NCBI RefSeq assembly: GCF_040833965.1
Contig: NZ_CP162144.1
Coordinates: 8,139 to 72,138, forward strand
Origin: Leptospira sp. WS39.C2
GTDB lineage: Bacteria > Spirochaetota > Leptospiria > Leptospirales > Leptospiraceae
Length of the DNA: 64,000 bases
Direction of reading: 5' to 3'
Shown: one piece after another, positions 46,835 through 54,694 of the stretch
How the letters are laid out: every line of letters begins with the position of its first letter
Position numbering within the stretch: the stretch's first letter is position 1
The notes under the pieces: model-generated
Told to the model about the DNA's origin: nothing
The model's input: only the letters and a program-made list of their open reading frames with translations
Database searches by the model: none
Made by a program: the position numbers and the translations under genes

Positions 46835-48712
46835 TTAGGTGATGTCGAGAGAAATGAGGGTAATATCGTCTTTTAAAATGATTCTAAGAAGCGATAGTCG
46901 TTCTAATAACTTTTGGTGGAACTCATTTTGGTCCAACATTAAGATCGGCTGGATTTCAGGGAATAAAATCGAATAAGGTTCTTCATTCGGTTTTAGATTT
47001 TCATACAATCCATCTGTAAAAATCAAAATACGATCCCCTTTTTCTAAACTGAATTCTTTTTGTTCATATACAAATTCAGGTTTCACACCAAGTAACAAAC
47101 CCGGGCATTCCAATGATTGGATGTTATGTTTTCTGATTAGGATGAGTGGTGGATTCCCTGCAGAACTGAAACACAATTTCATTTTATCAAAATCAAAATA
47201 GAAGTATGCGGCACTGACAAACCTAGCATTCAAACTGGTGCATAAAAACTGATTCATTGCAGCCATCAATTCTTTTGGAGAATGCATATATTCTTTCGCA
47301 TTTCGAAAAGCAATTTTAACGGTTGAAGAATCGAGTGCTGCACTCACTCCATGCCCTGTCACATCTGCGATGACAATACCCAATTCGTTCGAGTTAGAAT
47401 CAAAATAATCATAAAAATCTCCGCCTACATCATATAAAGGTAGGTAGGATACGATTGCAGATAAACGTTCAAACTTGGGAAGTTTCCCTGGAAGAATCCT
47501 CATTTGAATCCTGCGAGCTATTTCCAAATCTTTTCGTATTGCAGAAAGTTGGTTTTGCGCTGACAAATTTTCTTCTAATAAAAATCGTAACCTTCGACCA
47601 AGGGCTAAAGAAAACAAAATAACTTCCAATGCTGTACCAATTTGTACACCATAACGACCGAAAGTTGTAGATGGTAAAATAGATGCTTTTGTTAAAGAAT
47701 CTACAATGACACCAGCAAACAAAGTAATCCATGCAAACACAAAAAAGAAGGAGGATTTTACACCTTTCCAATAAGAATAAATTCCAGATGAAACAAGTAA
47801 AAGGATGATATAGGGAAATGTATAGATAAATGAAATTTCCATCCAATGGAATGGAATAAAAAAGGATAAAGAGGAAAGGACTCCGAAAAAAGCTACGCTA
47901 AGTAATATCATCCGATCCAATCTTGGATTCAAATTTTTTAAGTTCAAAAATGTTAACGAAAACAAACCAACAAATACCAACGAAGCATTGACAGAAAAAT
48001 ACAAAAACGGTTTTACATTGATAATCGACTCAGGAATGATTAATTGTTTAAAAAATCCACCTAATAATGAATAGTTTACCATCAATGTCGTTAAGTATAA
48101 GCAGTAAAATACGTAAGCCTTTTCTTTTACGCTGATAAAAATCAAAATGTTATAGAGCAACAAAGCAAAAATTATTCCAAAATAAATTCCATTGGCTATA
48201 TAATCTCTTTCGACACGGTCAAAAAATGAACTGCTTTTCCAAATTCGCACGGGAGCGGAAAGAATGCCAAAGTTAGAAATTCTTAGATATATTGTTCTTG
48301 TTTCTTTTGCTTTAAGATCAAATTCGTAAACAGGATTTCGATGTGGTATCTCTCTGACTTCGTGGGAGTCAGTCCCTTTGTATAGTTTGGTTTTTAAAAC
48401 TCCTTCTTCGTTCCAACCTAAAAATACTTCGTCCACCCAAGGTGATTCTAGTTCAAAAATAAAATTGGCTTGTGCCTCAGATGGATTTATGACATCAAAT
48501 TTTACCCAAACAAATCTTTTCCAATAACCGAAGTTATATTTCAATTCTTCTGGTTTAGACCACTTGGTATCGCCCTTTAGAACTTGTTCCCAAGTTAAAT
48601 CTTCAAAACTATATTGGATGATTGGTCTTTCTGGTATTTTTGATGTACAATTGGTGGATAAAAATAGTAAAAAAAGTAGGAAACCAATTTTGTTTAATGC
48701 ACCCAAATTCAT
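46835..48712 (-). CDS. 7TM sensor SpoIIE-type serine phosphatase
   Basis: This 625-residue protein has a lipoprotein-like N-terminus (FLLFLLFLSTNC). A 7TMR-DISM extracellular domain follows (WVKFDVINPSEAQANFIFELESPWVDEVFLGW, TRTIYLRISNFG), then seven membrane segments and a coiled-coil linker (ALGRRLRFLLEENLSAQNQL...IRKDLEIARRIQM). The C-terminus is a PP2C SpoIIE domain with the metal-binding VGGDFYDYF, IADVTGHGVSAAL and a closing DDITLISLDI. Such proteins dephosphorylate anti-sigma antagonists in partner-switching pathways. No antagonist or anti-sigma gene is nearby. It is in tandem with the histidine kinase gene. Confidence 0.9.
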   Translation of the reverse strand: MNLGALNKIGFLLFLLFLSTNCTSKIPERPIIQYSFEDLTWEQVLKGDTKWSKPEELKYNFGYWKRFVWVKFDVINPSEAQANFIFELESPWVDEVFLGWNEEGVLKTKLYKGTDSHEVREIPHRNPVYEFDLKAKETRTIYLRISNFGILSAPVRIWKSSSFFDRVERDYIANGIYFGIIFALLLYNILIFISVKEKAYVFYCLYLTTLMVNYSLLGGFFKQLIIPESIINVKPFLYFSVNASLVFVGLFSLTFLNLKNLNPRLDRMILLSVAFFGVLSSLSFFIPFHWMEISFIYTFPYIILLLVSSGIYSYWKGVKSSFFFVFAWITLFAGVIVDSLTKASILPSTTFGRYGVQIGTALEVILFSLALGRRLRFLLEENLSAQNQLSAIRKDLEIARRIQMRILPGKLPKFERLSAIVSYLPLYDVGGDFYDYFDSNSNELGIVIADVTGHGVSAALDSSTVKIAFRNAKEYMHSPKELMAAMNQFLCTSLNARFVSAAYFYFDFDKMKLCFSSAGNPPLILIRKHNIQSLECPGLLLGVKPEFVYEQKEFSLEKGDRILIFTDGLYENLKPNEEPYSILFPEIQPILMLDQNEFHQKLLERLSLLRIILKDDITLISLDIT

Positions 48713-48845
48713 TTGTTTTCCTTACTGGTTTCCTATTCTATTGGATGAAATTTTTTGCCTTCCTTCAATGGAAAATCGAAAAGAAAACTTCATTGCCAGA
48801 AAATTTAGGAATATGATAAACTTGCCTTTCCAAGGAGATACGTAC

Positions 48846-49025
48846 ATGTCAGCAAAATTTGAAATTTACAAAGACAAAGCAGGTGAATTCCGTTTTCGAT
48901 TAAAAGCCGCCAACGGTGAGATCATCGCTTCTAGTGAAGGTTATTCTTCAAAACAAGCCTGTGAAAACGGCATCAATTCGGTAAAAAACAATGCCGCATC
49001 AGCTGAGACCGTCGATCAAACGTAA
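48846..49025 (+). CDS. DUF1508 (YegP-like) small protein
   Basis: This 59-residue protein has the single DUF1508 module: KFEIYKDKAGEFRFRLKAANGEIIASSEGYSSKQACENGINSVKNNA. Family members are small beta-alpha proteins, often found in tandem copies; function is unknown. I chose ATG 48846 because AAGGAG lies seven bases upstream and it starts the domain. A much longer frame beginning at 48564 only reads through the opposite-strand phosphatase gene. Its last ten bases overlap the convergent ppnP gene. Confidence 0.88.
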   Translation: MSAKFEIYKDKAGEFRFRLKAANGEIIASSEGYSSKQACENGINSVKNNAASAETVDQT

Positions 49026-49327
49026 GAGCAACAATAGTCTGTTACTGTTTCAATTTTTAATTTAAACTTGGATCCGGCAGGGACTTCAAATGTAGCCTGA
49101 CCGTTAATTTGTAACCATGTTTCGGATCCAGGCAATAATACAGATAATTTCCCAGATTGGATTTCCATAATTTCTTTCACATCAGTTCCAAATTCATACT
49201 CACCAGGCATCATGATACCGAGTGTTTTTTTCTCACCATTTGCGAAAAGGACGGTACGGCTTGTCACCTTACCATCAAAGTAAATGTTTGCAGGTTTTAG
49301 TACTGTTACGGAAGTAAATGAACTCAT
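49016..49327 (-). CDS. ppnP: Pyrimidine/purine nucleoside phosphorylase PpnP
   Basis: This 103-residue protein matches the PpnP (YaiE, DUF1255) family, a small cupin that splits nucleosides with phosphate to base and ribose-1-phosphate. The matching stretches are VTVLKPANIYFDGKVTSRTV, GIMMPGEYEFGTDVKEIMEIQSGKLSVLLPG, and FEVPAGSKFKLKI. Length is typical (about 95-105). The ATG start has no competing site. It would work in nucleoside salvage. Confidence 0.9.
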   Translation of the reverse strand: MSSFTSVTVLKPANIYFDGKVTSRTVLFANGEKKTLGIMMPGEYEFGTDVKEIMEIQSGKLSVLLPGSETWLQINGQATFEVPAGSKFKLKIETVTDYCCSYV

Positions 49328-49436
49328 ACTGACCAGATTTTGTAGGATTGTGAGGCTTCCAAGTGATTTCTAATCCGTTTTGTCATGGAAATGAGTCCAA
49401 AAAGTGTTTGCGAAATTCCAAATAACAGGAAGGGTG

Positions 49437-50045
49437 ATGCCAGTGCCACAAAAGATACCCAATAAATCCGAAAACAAAAAACAACAGGCGAGGGAGAGGT
49501 CCATTGAAAGGATATTGGCTTCCGCAATTGTTCTTTTTTCAAAACACGGATTTTCTCAAACCACAATGGAAATGATTGCCAACCATGCAAAAATCTCCAA
49601 AGGGTTAGCTTACAATTATTTCAAAAGTAAAAACCAAATATTTGAACAAATCATTGATTCCCATTTAGCAAAACAGGAACGTTTTTATAATCATATCCCA
49701 CCTAACTTATCTGCAAAGGAATATGTTCGAGAATTTTTCTTGCGTTCCATTCAATTTGCAAGGGAAGAAAGAAAAACGATGATTTTGATCTCGGTTTGCC
49801 TCTTCCAACCTAGTGCTGTTTCCCTTTCCAAAAAAATGATCGAAAACGTAGAAAGACGTTTTGCACCATTCAAAGAAACAATGCGCGAACGATTCAAAAT
49901 TTACGGAATCAAAGACCCTGATAAAGAGATGATATTCATCAAAACGTTCTTACATGGTGTGATCATGAGCCAACATTTTAATGATACAACAATCTGTACT
50001 CCAACCATAATCGAAATGGTTTTAGAACGTTATGATGCCAAATAA
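49437..50045 (+). CDS. TetR-family transcriptional regulator
   Basis: This 202-residue regulator has an N-terminal TetR helix-turn-helix: RERSIERILASAIVLFSKHGFSQTTMEMIANHAKISKGLAYNYFKSKNQIFEQII. The C-terminal ligand domain follows. I chose ATG 49437 because AGGA lies six bases before it; a GTG at 49404 gives an 11-residue longer product. It ends one base before the convergent thioesterase gene. The ligand and target genes are unknown. Confidence 0.88.
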   Translation: MPVPQKIPNKSENKKQQARERSIERILASAIVLFSKHGFSQTTMEMIANHAKISKGLAYNYFKSKNQIFEQIIDSHLAKQERFYNHIPPNLSAKEYVREFFLRSIQFAREERKTMILISVCLFQPSAVSLSKKMIENVERRFAPFKETMRERFKIYGIKDPDKEMIFIKTFLHGVIMSQHFNDTTICTPTIIEMVLERYDAK

Positions 50046-50046
50046 T

Positions 50047-50526
50047 CTATACTGATTCCCCTACCCCACCAGGAATTTTCAAAATCAATAAATTGGTTGT
50101 GGCAGTTGCCAATAATTTATCCTTTTCTGTCCTCATTTCACCAACCATATGAATCGTTGAAAACCCTTTTGCTTCGATCGTTGCTTTGACAATTACCTTC
50201 TGATCAACTGCAACTCCCCGAATGTATTGGATGTTCATATCAATGGTTGTAGTGGGTCGTTTTGCCACAAGGTAACTAAGTGGTCCAAATGCATTGTCAA
50301 ATGCTGCCGCAATAACTCCTCCCTGCATCATTCCCATAGGATTTGTTTGGTCTAATGAAACTGGAAACGAAACAGTTATACTTTTCCCTTTTGTGTATGA
50401 AATAATTTCTGCTTTCATAGCGAGAAAAATGGGAGGAGGTACTGTGATTTTTCTACCACCATGATTAAAATTTTCAGTCATTTCTTTCAGAATTAATTCT
50501 GTTTCTTGGGTGCTGAGTGTTTGCAT
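50047..50526 (-). CDS. Hotdog-fold (PaaI-type) acyl-CoA thioesterase
   Basis: This 159-residue hotdog protein has the PaaI-type core TNPMGMMQGGVIAAAFDNAFGPLSY and the later strands TTTIDMNIQYIRGVAVDQKVIVKATIEAKG and EMRTEKDKLLATATTN. Length is typical for single-domain thioesterases that hydrolyse acyl-CoA. It is divergent from a TetR gene, with two 19-bp palindromes in between, so fatty acyl-CoA-responsive repression is a reasonable inference. Confidence 0.85.
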   Translation of the reverse strand: MQTLSTQETELILKEMTENFNHGGRKITVPPPIFLAMKAEIISYTKGKSITVSFPVSLDQTNPMGMMQGGVIAAAFDNAFGPLSYLVAKRPTTTIDMNIQYIRGVAVDQKVIVKATIEAKGFSTIHMVGEMRTEKDKLLATATTNLLILKIPGGVGESV

Positions 50527-50540
50527 AAAATCCCCTGCCT

Positions 50541-50559
50541 ATGTTACCACTAGTAACAT
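50541..50559. promoter_or_regulatory. TetR operator, copy 1
   Basis: ATGTTACCACTAGTAACAT is a near-perfect palindrome located 15 bases upstream of the thioesterase start. It matches the second copy at 50584-50602 at 15 of 19 positions, with both outer arms (ATGTT and GTAACAT) conserved. Confidence 0.75.
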
Positions 50560-50583
50560 TTTCTCTAAAAAAGGCAATAAAAA

Positions 50584-50602
50584 ATGTTGCCAACGGTAAC
50601 AT
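50584..50602. promoter_or_regulatory. TetR operator, copy 2
   Basis: ATGTTGCCAACGGTAACAT lies 19 bases before the GTG of the TetR gene. It is 43 bases from copy 1, about four helical turns, so both dimers would sit on the same face of the DNA. Binding to both would repress the thioesterase and the regulator itself. Confidence 0.75.
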
Positions 50603-50620
50603 AATTTCTAAATTTACGTT

Positions 50621-51208
50621 GTGAAAAAAAACACATACCACCACGGAGATTTGAAAAATTCTATTATCAAATCTTGTCACAAATTACTCCAAAAAAAAGG
50701 TGTTACCGATTTTTCACTACGAGAGGTTGCTACTTTGTCAGGAGTCTCTCATGCCGCTGTTTATAGGCATTTCCAACATAAAGATGAGGTCCTAGAAATT
50801 TTATCATCGATTGGATTTGATCGATTAAAGTCCTTACAAAAAAAAGTATCAAAAGACTCAAAAAATCCAGACGAATATTTTGTAAAATTGGGACTTGTGT
50901 ACATTCAATTTGCACTTAAAAATCCAAATTATTATAAACTGATGTTCCAAACCAAACGGGAAAAAGAATCTAACCAATTAAAACAATCCAAATTAAGGTC
51001 TTATGCAGTTCTCGTACACGGATGTCGTTTTTACCTAAAAACAAAAAAACGTAAAGAAAACCACCGTAGTTTTGCTCTTATGGCCTGGTCACTTGTTCAT
51101 GGATTCAGCAACTTAAGTCTTGAAACTAATTTTCCAGAAACAGAAGGAAAACGTATGGACCAAAGTCAAATCCAATTGGCAGAAACTATTTTACGGTATT
51201 CAATTTAG
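50621..51208 (+). CDS. TetR-family transcriptional regulator (autoregulatory)
   Basis: This 195-residue regulator has the TetR DNA-binding domain YHHGDLKNSIIKSCHKLLQKKGVTDFSLREVATLSGVSHAAVYRHFQHKDEVLEIL. The C-terminal domain has the TetR_C_13/WHG look (YYKLMFQTKRE, ALMAWSLVHGFSNL). It starts with GTG. The paired palindromes upstream make autoregulation likely, together with control of the divergent thioesterase gene. An acyl-CoA or similar ligand is inferred only from that neighbour. Confidence 0.88.
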   Translation: MKKNTYHHGDLKNSIIKSCHKLLQKKGVTDFSLREVATLSGVSHAAVYRHFQHKDEVLEILSSIGFDRLKSLQKKVSKDSKNPDEYFVKLGLVYIQFALKNPNYYKLMFQTKREKESNQLKQSKLRSYAVLVHGCRFYLKTKKRKENHRSFALMAWSLVHGFSNLSLETNFPETEGKRMDQSQIQLAETILRYSI

Positions 51209-51232
51209 TTTTTAATTGATCTCAAATCAAAT

Positions 51233-51421
51233 TTATGGAAATACAACAGGTTCAAACTTTTCTAAAAATTCTGATTTTTCCCTTACAAACTTAAGTGGAT
51301 TTTCCTTTCCGTATTCACAGTAATAAAACATACGTTGGCCATCATTTGCATTCGTACAATTTTTCACGTCTTCGATTACTAAATACAGATTCCCTGTTTT
51401 TTTATGTCGAAACAACTTCAT
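51233..51421 (-). CDS. DUF1653-like small protein
   Basis: This 62-residue protein (KLFRHKKTGNLYLVIEDVKNCTN...MFYYCEY...KFVREKSEFLEKFEPV) resembles the DUF1653 family, small beta-rich proteins of about 65-80 residues with unknown role. The usual pattern of RHxKTGxxYxV followed by a tyrosine-rich strand and a final R..EF...F is visible. Its ATG overlaps the stop of the winged-helix gene as ATGA, so it is co-translated with that candidate replication protein. Confidence 0.7.
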   Translation of the reverse strand: MKLFRHKKTGNLYLVIEDVKNCTNANDGQRMFYYCEYGKENPLKFVREKSEFLEKFEPVVFP

Positions 51422-52011
51422 ACACTAACCACTTGAAATTGTCTGTTGATTGGAAATGTTTTATTACACCATTGTTTCCAAATTTTTTGTAAACTGTCTT
51501 CCATAAGGTCAGGTGAAGTTAGGTTGGAAATTTTAGAATGGGTGGAGGTTGATAAACTAATTTCAGTCCATTTTTTGAATTCTTCAAATGGGTTTAATGT
51601 ATGTAGATTTTTCTTTATTTGTACTGTACTACTAGGACCGGTTGGAGATTCCAATGCTGGTTTGGATTTTTTTTCGGTTCCGCCTAGGTTTTTGGGGACA
51701 TTCATTTCTGGGTTCTGCATTGGAAAAATTTCCAATGTGTCTGACTGTATTTTTAGAATTGGTTTTAAAAATCGCCTTCTTCCATCAAAACCAGTTTGTT
51801 CTAGGATTCCCAATTTTTTCAGCGAAGTGATGATTCTTGAAATTGTATCTGCTTTGAGTCCAAGTATTTCACTGAAATATCGATTTGATGCAAAACAACC
51901 TCCGTTGTCGTGTAACGATACGATTTCGGCAAAAAGTTTTGTCTGACTATGGGAAAGGTTTAAATTTTCAATCCAAACAGGGATCCAAATTCCTTTTCGA
52001 TTTGTTTTCAT
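51418..52011 (-). CDS. Winged-helix protein of the replicon maintenance region, copy 1
   Basis: From ATG 52011 (AAGGA seven bases upstream) this encodes 197 residues; a GTG at 52035 gives a longer frame. The N-terminal half is a winged-helix domain: GIWIPVWIENLNLSHSQTKLFAEIVSLHDNGGCFASNRYFSEILGLKADTISRIITSLKKLGILEQTGFDGRRRFLKPIL. The C-terminal half is low-complexity and ends with a Trp-rich stretch (LQKIWKQWCNKTF). A paralogue lies at 54906-55493 on the other side of parAB. Replication-initiator proteins often have such domains, and the position supports that role. A regulator of the region is the alternative. Confidence 0.7.
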   Translation of the reverse strand: MKTNRKGIWIPVWIENLNLSHSQTKLFAEIVSLHDNGGCFASNRYFSEILGLKADTISRIITSLKKLGILEQTGFDGRRRFLKPILKIQSDTLEIFPMQNPEMNVPKNLGGTEKKSKPALESPTGPSSTVQIKKNLHTLNPFEEFKKWTEISLSTSTHSKISNLTSPDLMEDSLQKIWKQWCNKTFPINRQFQVVSV

Positions 52012-52092
52012 TTTAGGTTCCTTTTCCAAACCCACACATCTCCGGCTACGAGTGTTTGGTTATATTTAGCCTATGCACCATTAAGATGCATT

Positions 52093-52104
52093 CTCCCCTA
52101 CTCT
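52093..52104 (-). repeat. Leader motif shared with the paralogous winged-helix gene
   Basis: On the minus strand this reads AGAGTAGGGGAG, 82 bases before the winged-helix ATG. The same 12 bases occur on the plus strand at 54683-54694 upstream of the paralogue, so the two genes share leader sequence in the same relative orientation. Confidence 0.5.
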
Positions 52105-52167
52105 CATATCCACAAGTTCATTCAGATTACGAATAAACCTTCGGTCAAAGAAAGAAGATCATTTTGG

Positions 52168-52200
52168 AAGTTCTTACGAACGTCCGTCGGAACTTTTTTT
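52168..52200 (+). terminator. Rho-independent terminator, plus strand
   Basis: AAGTTC (52168-52173) pairs with GAACTT (52190-52195), with nested GTTC/GAAC pairing in the loop, followed by a run of seven T. No plus-strand gene lies upstream, so it would end a short untranslated transcript starting between about 52040 and 52150, antisense to the leader of the winged-helix gene. Confidence 0.62.
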
Positions 52201-52556
52201 AAAATTCCGGATTGAACAATTACGGCATTGGTGGTAGAGCCGTGTTCGGTTGTGTGACCCGAACGTTCCCTAGATGTACAGAACTCTGGATTTTGTCAAC
52301 GGAAAAAATGAGACATAATTCGACGCTTGTCTCATTGTATCTCTGACCATTGTTTGGGAGTTTTTCTGACTTGGGGATTTTAATTACATGAAGGGTGAAA
52401 ATTCCCTGGGTTGCTACCACACTTCCCAGGGTTTTTGTTCAATCCAGTGAAGGATTGATAACAATCTAAACGAAATCGGATTTCAGTACAAGTTTTTTTT
52501 GCCAATTGAGTGGAAAAAATCAATCCACCCTAATGGTAAATTTTTCGATTTAGAGA
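52201..52556. other. Structured gene-free region beside parB, candidate origin or RNA locus
   Basis: No gene is convincing here. Three hairpins are clear: GTTCGG/CCGAAC at 52244-52264; a perfect 9-bp stem AATGAGACA/TGTCTCATT at 52307-52336; and CCCTGGG/CCCAGGG at 52404-52431 followed by TTTTT. The last one is a plus-strand terminator. The block is less AT-rich than its surroundings and lies between the candidate initiator gene and parB. I infer a replication-control RNA or origin DNA. Confidence 0.45.
52404..52436 (+). terminator. Rho-independent terminator, plus strand
   Basis: CCCTGGG and CCCAGGG form a perfect 7-bp stem with a 14-base loop, followed by five T. It would end a plus-strand transcript from the gene-free region, before the convergent 3' end of parB. 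It might also serve the parB message from the other side, but the T-run favours the plus strand. Confidence 0.62.
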
Positions 52557-53435
52557 TTATTTTTTAAACTTTCGAATGGTTTCTTCCAATTGAATTTTTT
52601 CGTTTTGTAATTGGGATATTTTTTCTTTTATTTTAGCCAATTTTGATTTTAGGTCTTTTAATTCGAGGTGATTGAGTTTAGGTTTTGATTTAACTTGTTT
52701 TGTTGGTTTTAAAGGACGGACATACTCTCTAAGATCGTTTCGAGATGGAAAATCTCCTCTTTTTTCTAATCCTTTTAATAAATAATCGATCGCCTTTTTT
52801 CTATTTGAAACATCTAAAGGAGCAATTTCAGTAAATAGGCTAGTTGGGATTTGGTAAATCGGATGGGATTTATCTACATTATTGTTTTGGTTTGTTTCTT
52901 TTAAGATTTCTGCATGTGTAATTTTAGTTTTTACCCATTGGCCTGATTTGTTGATTCGTTTCGCTAACTGTTCGTTTGTTTCTTTGTGCCGATTTTTTAA
53001 TTCCTGGAGAGATAAAGCGAGGTCAGCTTCAGAAAGATCTTCCCTCTGAAGGTTTTCAACCAATTTGATTTCTGGTAATTTTGTAACATCAATTTGTTCG
53101 ACATTTTTTACAATGGCTGGAATTGTTTTTGATTTCAGAAGTTTATGTGCACGAAAACGTCTCTCTCCATTGATGAGTTCGTACTTACCGGCTTTTTTTC
53201 TAACTACAATTGGTTGCAAAAGACCATATTGCGAAATAGAGTCCGCCAGTTCTCGAATGCTCAATTCGTTAAAAGTTTTCCTTGGATTGTTTTCTGTTAT
53301 GATTTGGTCCATTGGAATGTCTATAGTTTGGTGGTTATTTGTATTTTCAGAACTAAGGAAAGGATTGATAGTCGATGTACGATTTGCGGCTTTGGATAGA
53401 ATATCTGCCGGGTTATAACTTGTTTTGTGTTTCAT
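52557..53435 (-). CDS. parB: ParB partition protein
   Basis: This 292-residue protein has the ParB CTPase core: IPMDQIITENNPRKTFNELSIRELADSISQYGLLQPIVVRKKAGKYELINGERRFRAHKLL (with the GERR motif). The KorB-like helix-turn-helix follows (DLALSLQELKNRHKETNEQLAKRINKSGQWVKTKI). The C-terminal 40 residues are a coiled coil (LKDLKSKLAKIKEKISQLQNEKIQLEETI) for dimerisation. It lies downstream of parA, separated by a short gap containing a palindrome that probably serves as parS. Confidence 0.93.
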   Translation of the reverse strand: MKHKTSYNPADILSKAANRTSTINPFLSSENTNNHQTIDIPMDQIITENNPRKTFNELSIRELADSISQYGLLQPIVVRKKAGKYELINGERRFRAHKLLKSKTIPAIVKNVEQIDVTKLPEIKLVENLQREDLSEADLALSLQELKNRHKETNEQLAKRINKSGQWVKTKITHAEILKETNQNNNVDKSHPIYQIPTSLFTEIAPLDVSNRKKAIDYLLKGLEKRGDFPSRNDLREYVRPLKPTKQVKSKPKLNHLELKDLKSKLAKIKEKISQLQNEKIQLEETIRKFKK

Positions 53436-53445
53436 AAAAAGTGGT

Positions 53446-53465
53446 AAAGTACGCCAGCGTACTTT
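53446..53465. promoter_or_regulatory. parS-like palindrome, copy 1 (between parA and parB)
   Basis: AAAGTACGCCAGCGTACTTT is an inverted repeat with nine-base arms around CA. It lies in the gap between parA and parB and overlaps the parA stop. The core GTACGC-N2-GCGTAC recurs at 54264-54283. It is the natural candidate for ParB binding. Confidence 0.75.
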
Positions 53466-54195
53466 ATTTCAAAATCTCCGCTAAATTTTCAAAAGTTTTC
53501 CAAGGAGCACTTCCTTCTTGAAGAGGTTTCCCAGTCTCTGTACGGTCCCGAATACTTTCATTTTTTGGGATTGGTTCTAAAATTTTTAAGGATTTTATGT
53601 TTTTAAGTTTGTCGAGTAAGTCCATTTGTTTTTGGGAAGTTCCCCATTGAGAGGGTAGAATCATTACAGATTTTTTTTTGCTCTGTTCGTCGAATCTTTC
53701 TGCTTCATTTACCTTTTTTAATACTTGGGCCACTGTACGGACTGCCCATTTTGATGGAGTGACTGGCACTAAAATCACTGATGCTGGTAAATAAGAGGTA
53801 ATGTTTTCTGAGGATCCTGAGCCTGGGGTATCGATAACAACATAGTCATACTTGGTTTTTGACAGTACGTTTTTTAATCGTGGAATGATTGAAAAGTCCT
53901 TTGAGGCCAGATAACTCAAATCGGATAACTCAATGATTGAAGGGAGTACATCCACATTATTAGATCTTTTTACCGATTCACTTAACGTAGTTTCTGCATT
54001 TAATACAGACAAAGTGTTGCCTGTATCGAAAAATTCAACTGGTTCCTCGGGGAAAAAGAAGTCCGAAAGGTCAGCTTGTGGATCCATATCGATCGCAAGT
54101 GTTGATCCTTTTTTGGATAAAGCTAGAGCAAGATGAATTGCTGTGGTGGATTTTGATGTTCCACCTTTGATATTGGCAACCGTAATGATTTTCAT
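53464..54195 (-). CDS. parA: ParA partition ATPase
   Basis: From ATG 54195 this encodes 243 residues; an upstream ATG (54222) adds nine residues (MWFLKNKSA) before the conserved start. The deviant Walker A is IKGGTSKSTTA (the family has KGGxxKT/ST). It also has LAIDMDPQADLSDFF (switch/A' motif), YVVIDTPGSGSSENITSYL (Walker B) and LVPVTPSKWAVRTV. Length fits the small ParA type without an N-terminal helix-turn-helix. It partners with parB and the palindromes at 53446 and 54264. Confidence 0.93.
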   Translation of the reverse strand: MKIITVANIKGGTSKSTTAIHLALALSKKGSTLAIDMDPQADLSDFFFPEEPVEFFDTGNTLSVLNAETTLSESVKRSNNVDVLPSIIELSDLSYLASKDFSIIPRLKNVLSKTKYDYVVIDTPGSGSSENITSYLPASVILVPVTPSKWAVRTVAQVLKKVNEAERFDEQSKKKSVMILPSQWGTSQKQMDLLDKLKNIKSLKILEPIPKNESIRDRTETGKPLQEGSAPWKTFENLAEILK

Positions 54196-54263
54196 TGCAG
54201 ATTTATTTTTTAAGAACCACATTCTGCTGCAATGAAAATTAGAAAATTGAGATTAATTTTTAA

Positions 54264-54283
54264 AAAGTACGCCGGCGTACCTT
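54264..54283. promoter_or_regulatory. parS-like palindrome, copy 2 (upstream of parA)
   Basis: AAAGTACGCCGGCGTACCTT has a perfect 14-base palindromic core (54267-54280) that differs from copy 1 by one base. It lies about 45-70 bases upstream of the parA start, so ParB binding here could also autoregulate the operon. Confidence 0.75.
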
Positions 54284-54324
54284 ACCAAAAAGAAGTTTTT
54301 GGAGTTTGGAATATTAACAAAATC

Positions 54325-54393
54325 CCGCGCAAAGGATCGAAGTGGAAATCGAAGCCCGTAGGGTGAGATTGGAGCGGAGAGCCTGGTCGTTGG
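54325..54393 (+). ncRNA. Structured GGAT-AGCGG element, copy 2
   Basis: GCGCAAAGGATCGAAGTGG, AAATC, a small CCCGTAGGG hairpin and GATTGGAGCGGAGAGCC align with the element at 28594-28676 in the same order. Constant parts (GGAT.G.AG.GGAAATC and GATTG.AGCGGA.AGCC) flank a variable hairpin. It is oriented on the plus strand, upstream of parA, which is on the minus strand. Confidence 0.5.
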
Positions 54394-54529
54394 TATAAAA
54401 TTTTAGGATATTTTGCAGATTCGATGCGCCCAAATCAAATTAAAAAAACAGATTTTAATTCAGAAAAATTCTTGTACTATTTTTTGTATTATGAATGATG
54501 AAGTTAACCCTCTTACTGGGTGATGTAAA

Positions 54530-54561
54530 CTTTCTGGATTGTGTGGAAGCAGTCCAGAAAG
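54530..54561. repeat. Inverted repeat upstream of the second winged-helix gene
   Basis: CTTTCTGGA at 54530-54538 and TCCAGAAAG at 54553-54561 form a perfect 9-bp inverted repeat with a 14-base loop. There is no T-run. It lies about 120 bases upstream of the AGAGTAGGGGAG leader motif. The rest of 54400-54905 contains no convincing gene; it probably holds the promoter and leader of the downstream winged-helix gene. Confidence 0.5.
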
Positions 54562-54682
54562 ACTTCCTTCCCTCCCCTATCAAAACAAATCTGAGTTTGC
54601 CTAAAAAATTAGCCTCTTTTTCTCTATAAATATTATGTCACATTAGAGTTGACAAAAAAAACCAATCTGGTGATTGGAAGTA

Positions 54683-54694
54683 AGAGTAGGGGAG
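54683..54694 (+). repeat. Leader motif shared with winged-helix copy 1
   Basis: AGAGTAGGGGAG here matches the motif upstream of the paralogue at 52093-52104 (opposite strand). It lies about 212 bases upstream of the ATG at 54906, further than in copy 1. Confidence 0.5.

Noticed and set aside
48564..48845. N-terminal extension of the DUF1508 gene in the same frame
   Set aside because: It runs antisense through the SpoIIE phosphatase gene, and the domain begins at ATG 48846 with a strong ribosome-binding site.
49324..49590. Minus-strand open frame of 88 codons
   Set aside because: It lies opposite the TetR gene, has no recognisable domain and looks like a shadow.
52220..52420. Minus-strand open frame of 66 codons in the gene-free region near parB
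   Set aside because: It crosses two hairpins, has a low-complexity, unlikely composition and no ribosome-binding site; the region is better read as non-coding.
53065..53418. Plus-strand open frames opposite parB
   Set aside because: ParB motifs are clear in the minus-strand frame; these are shadows.
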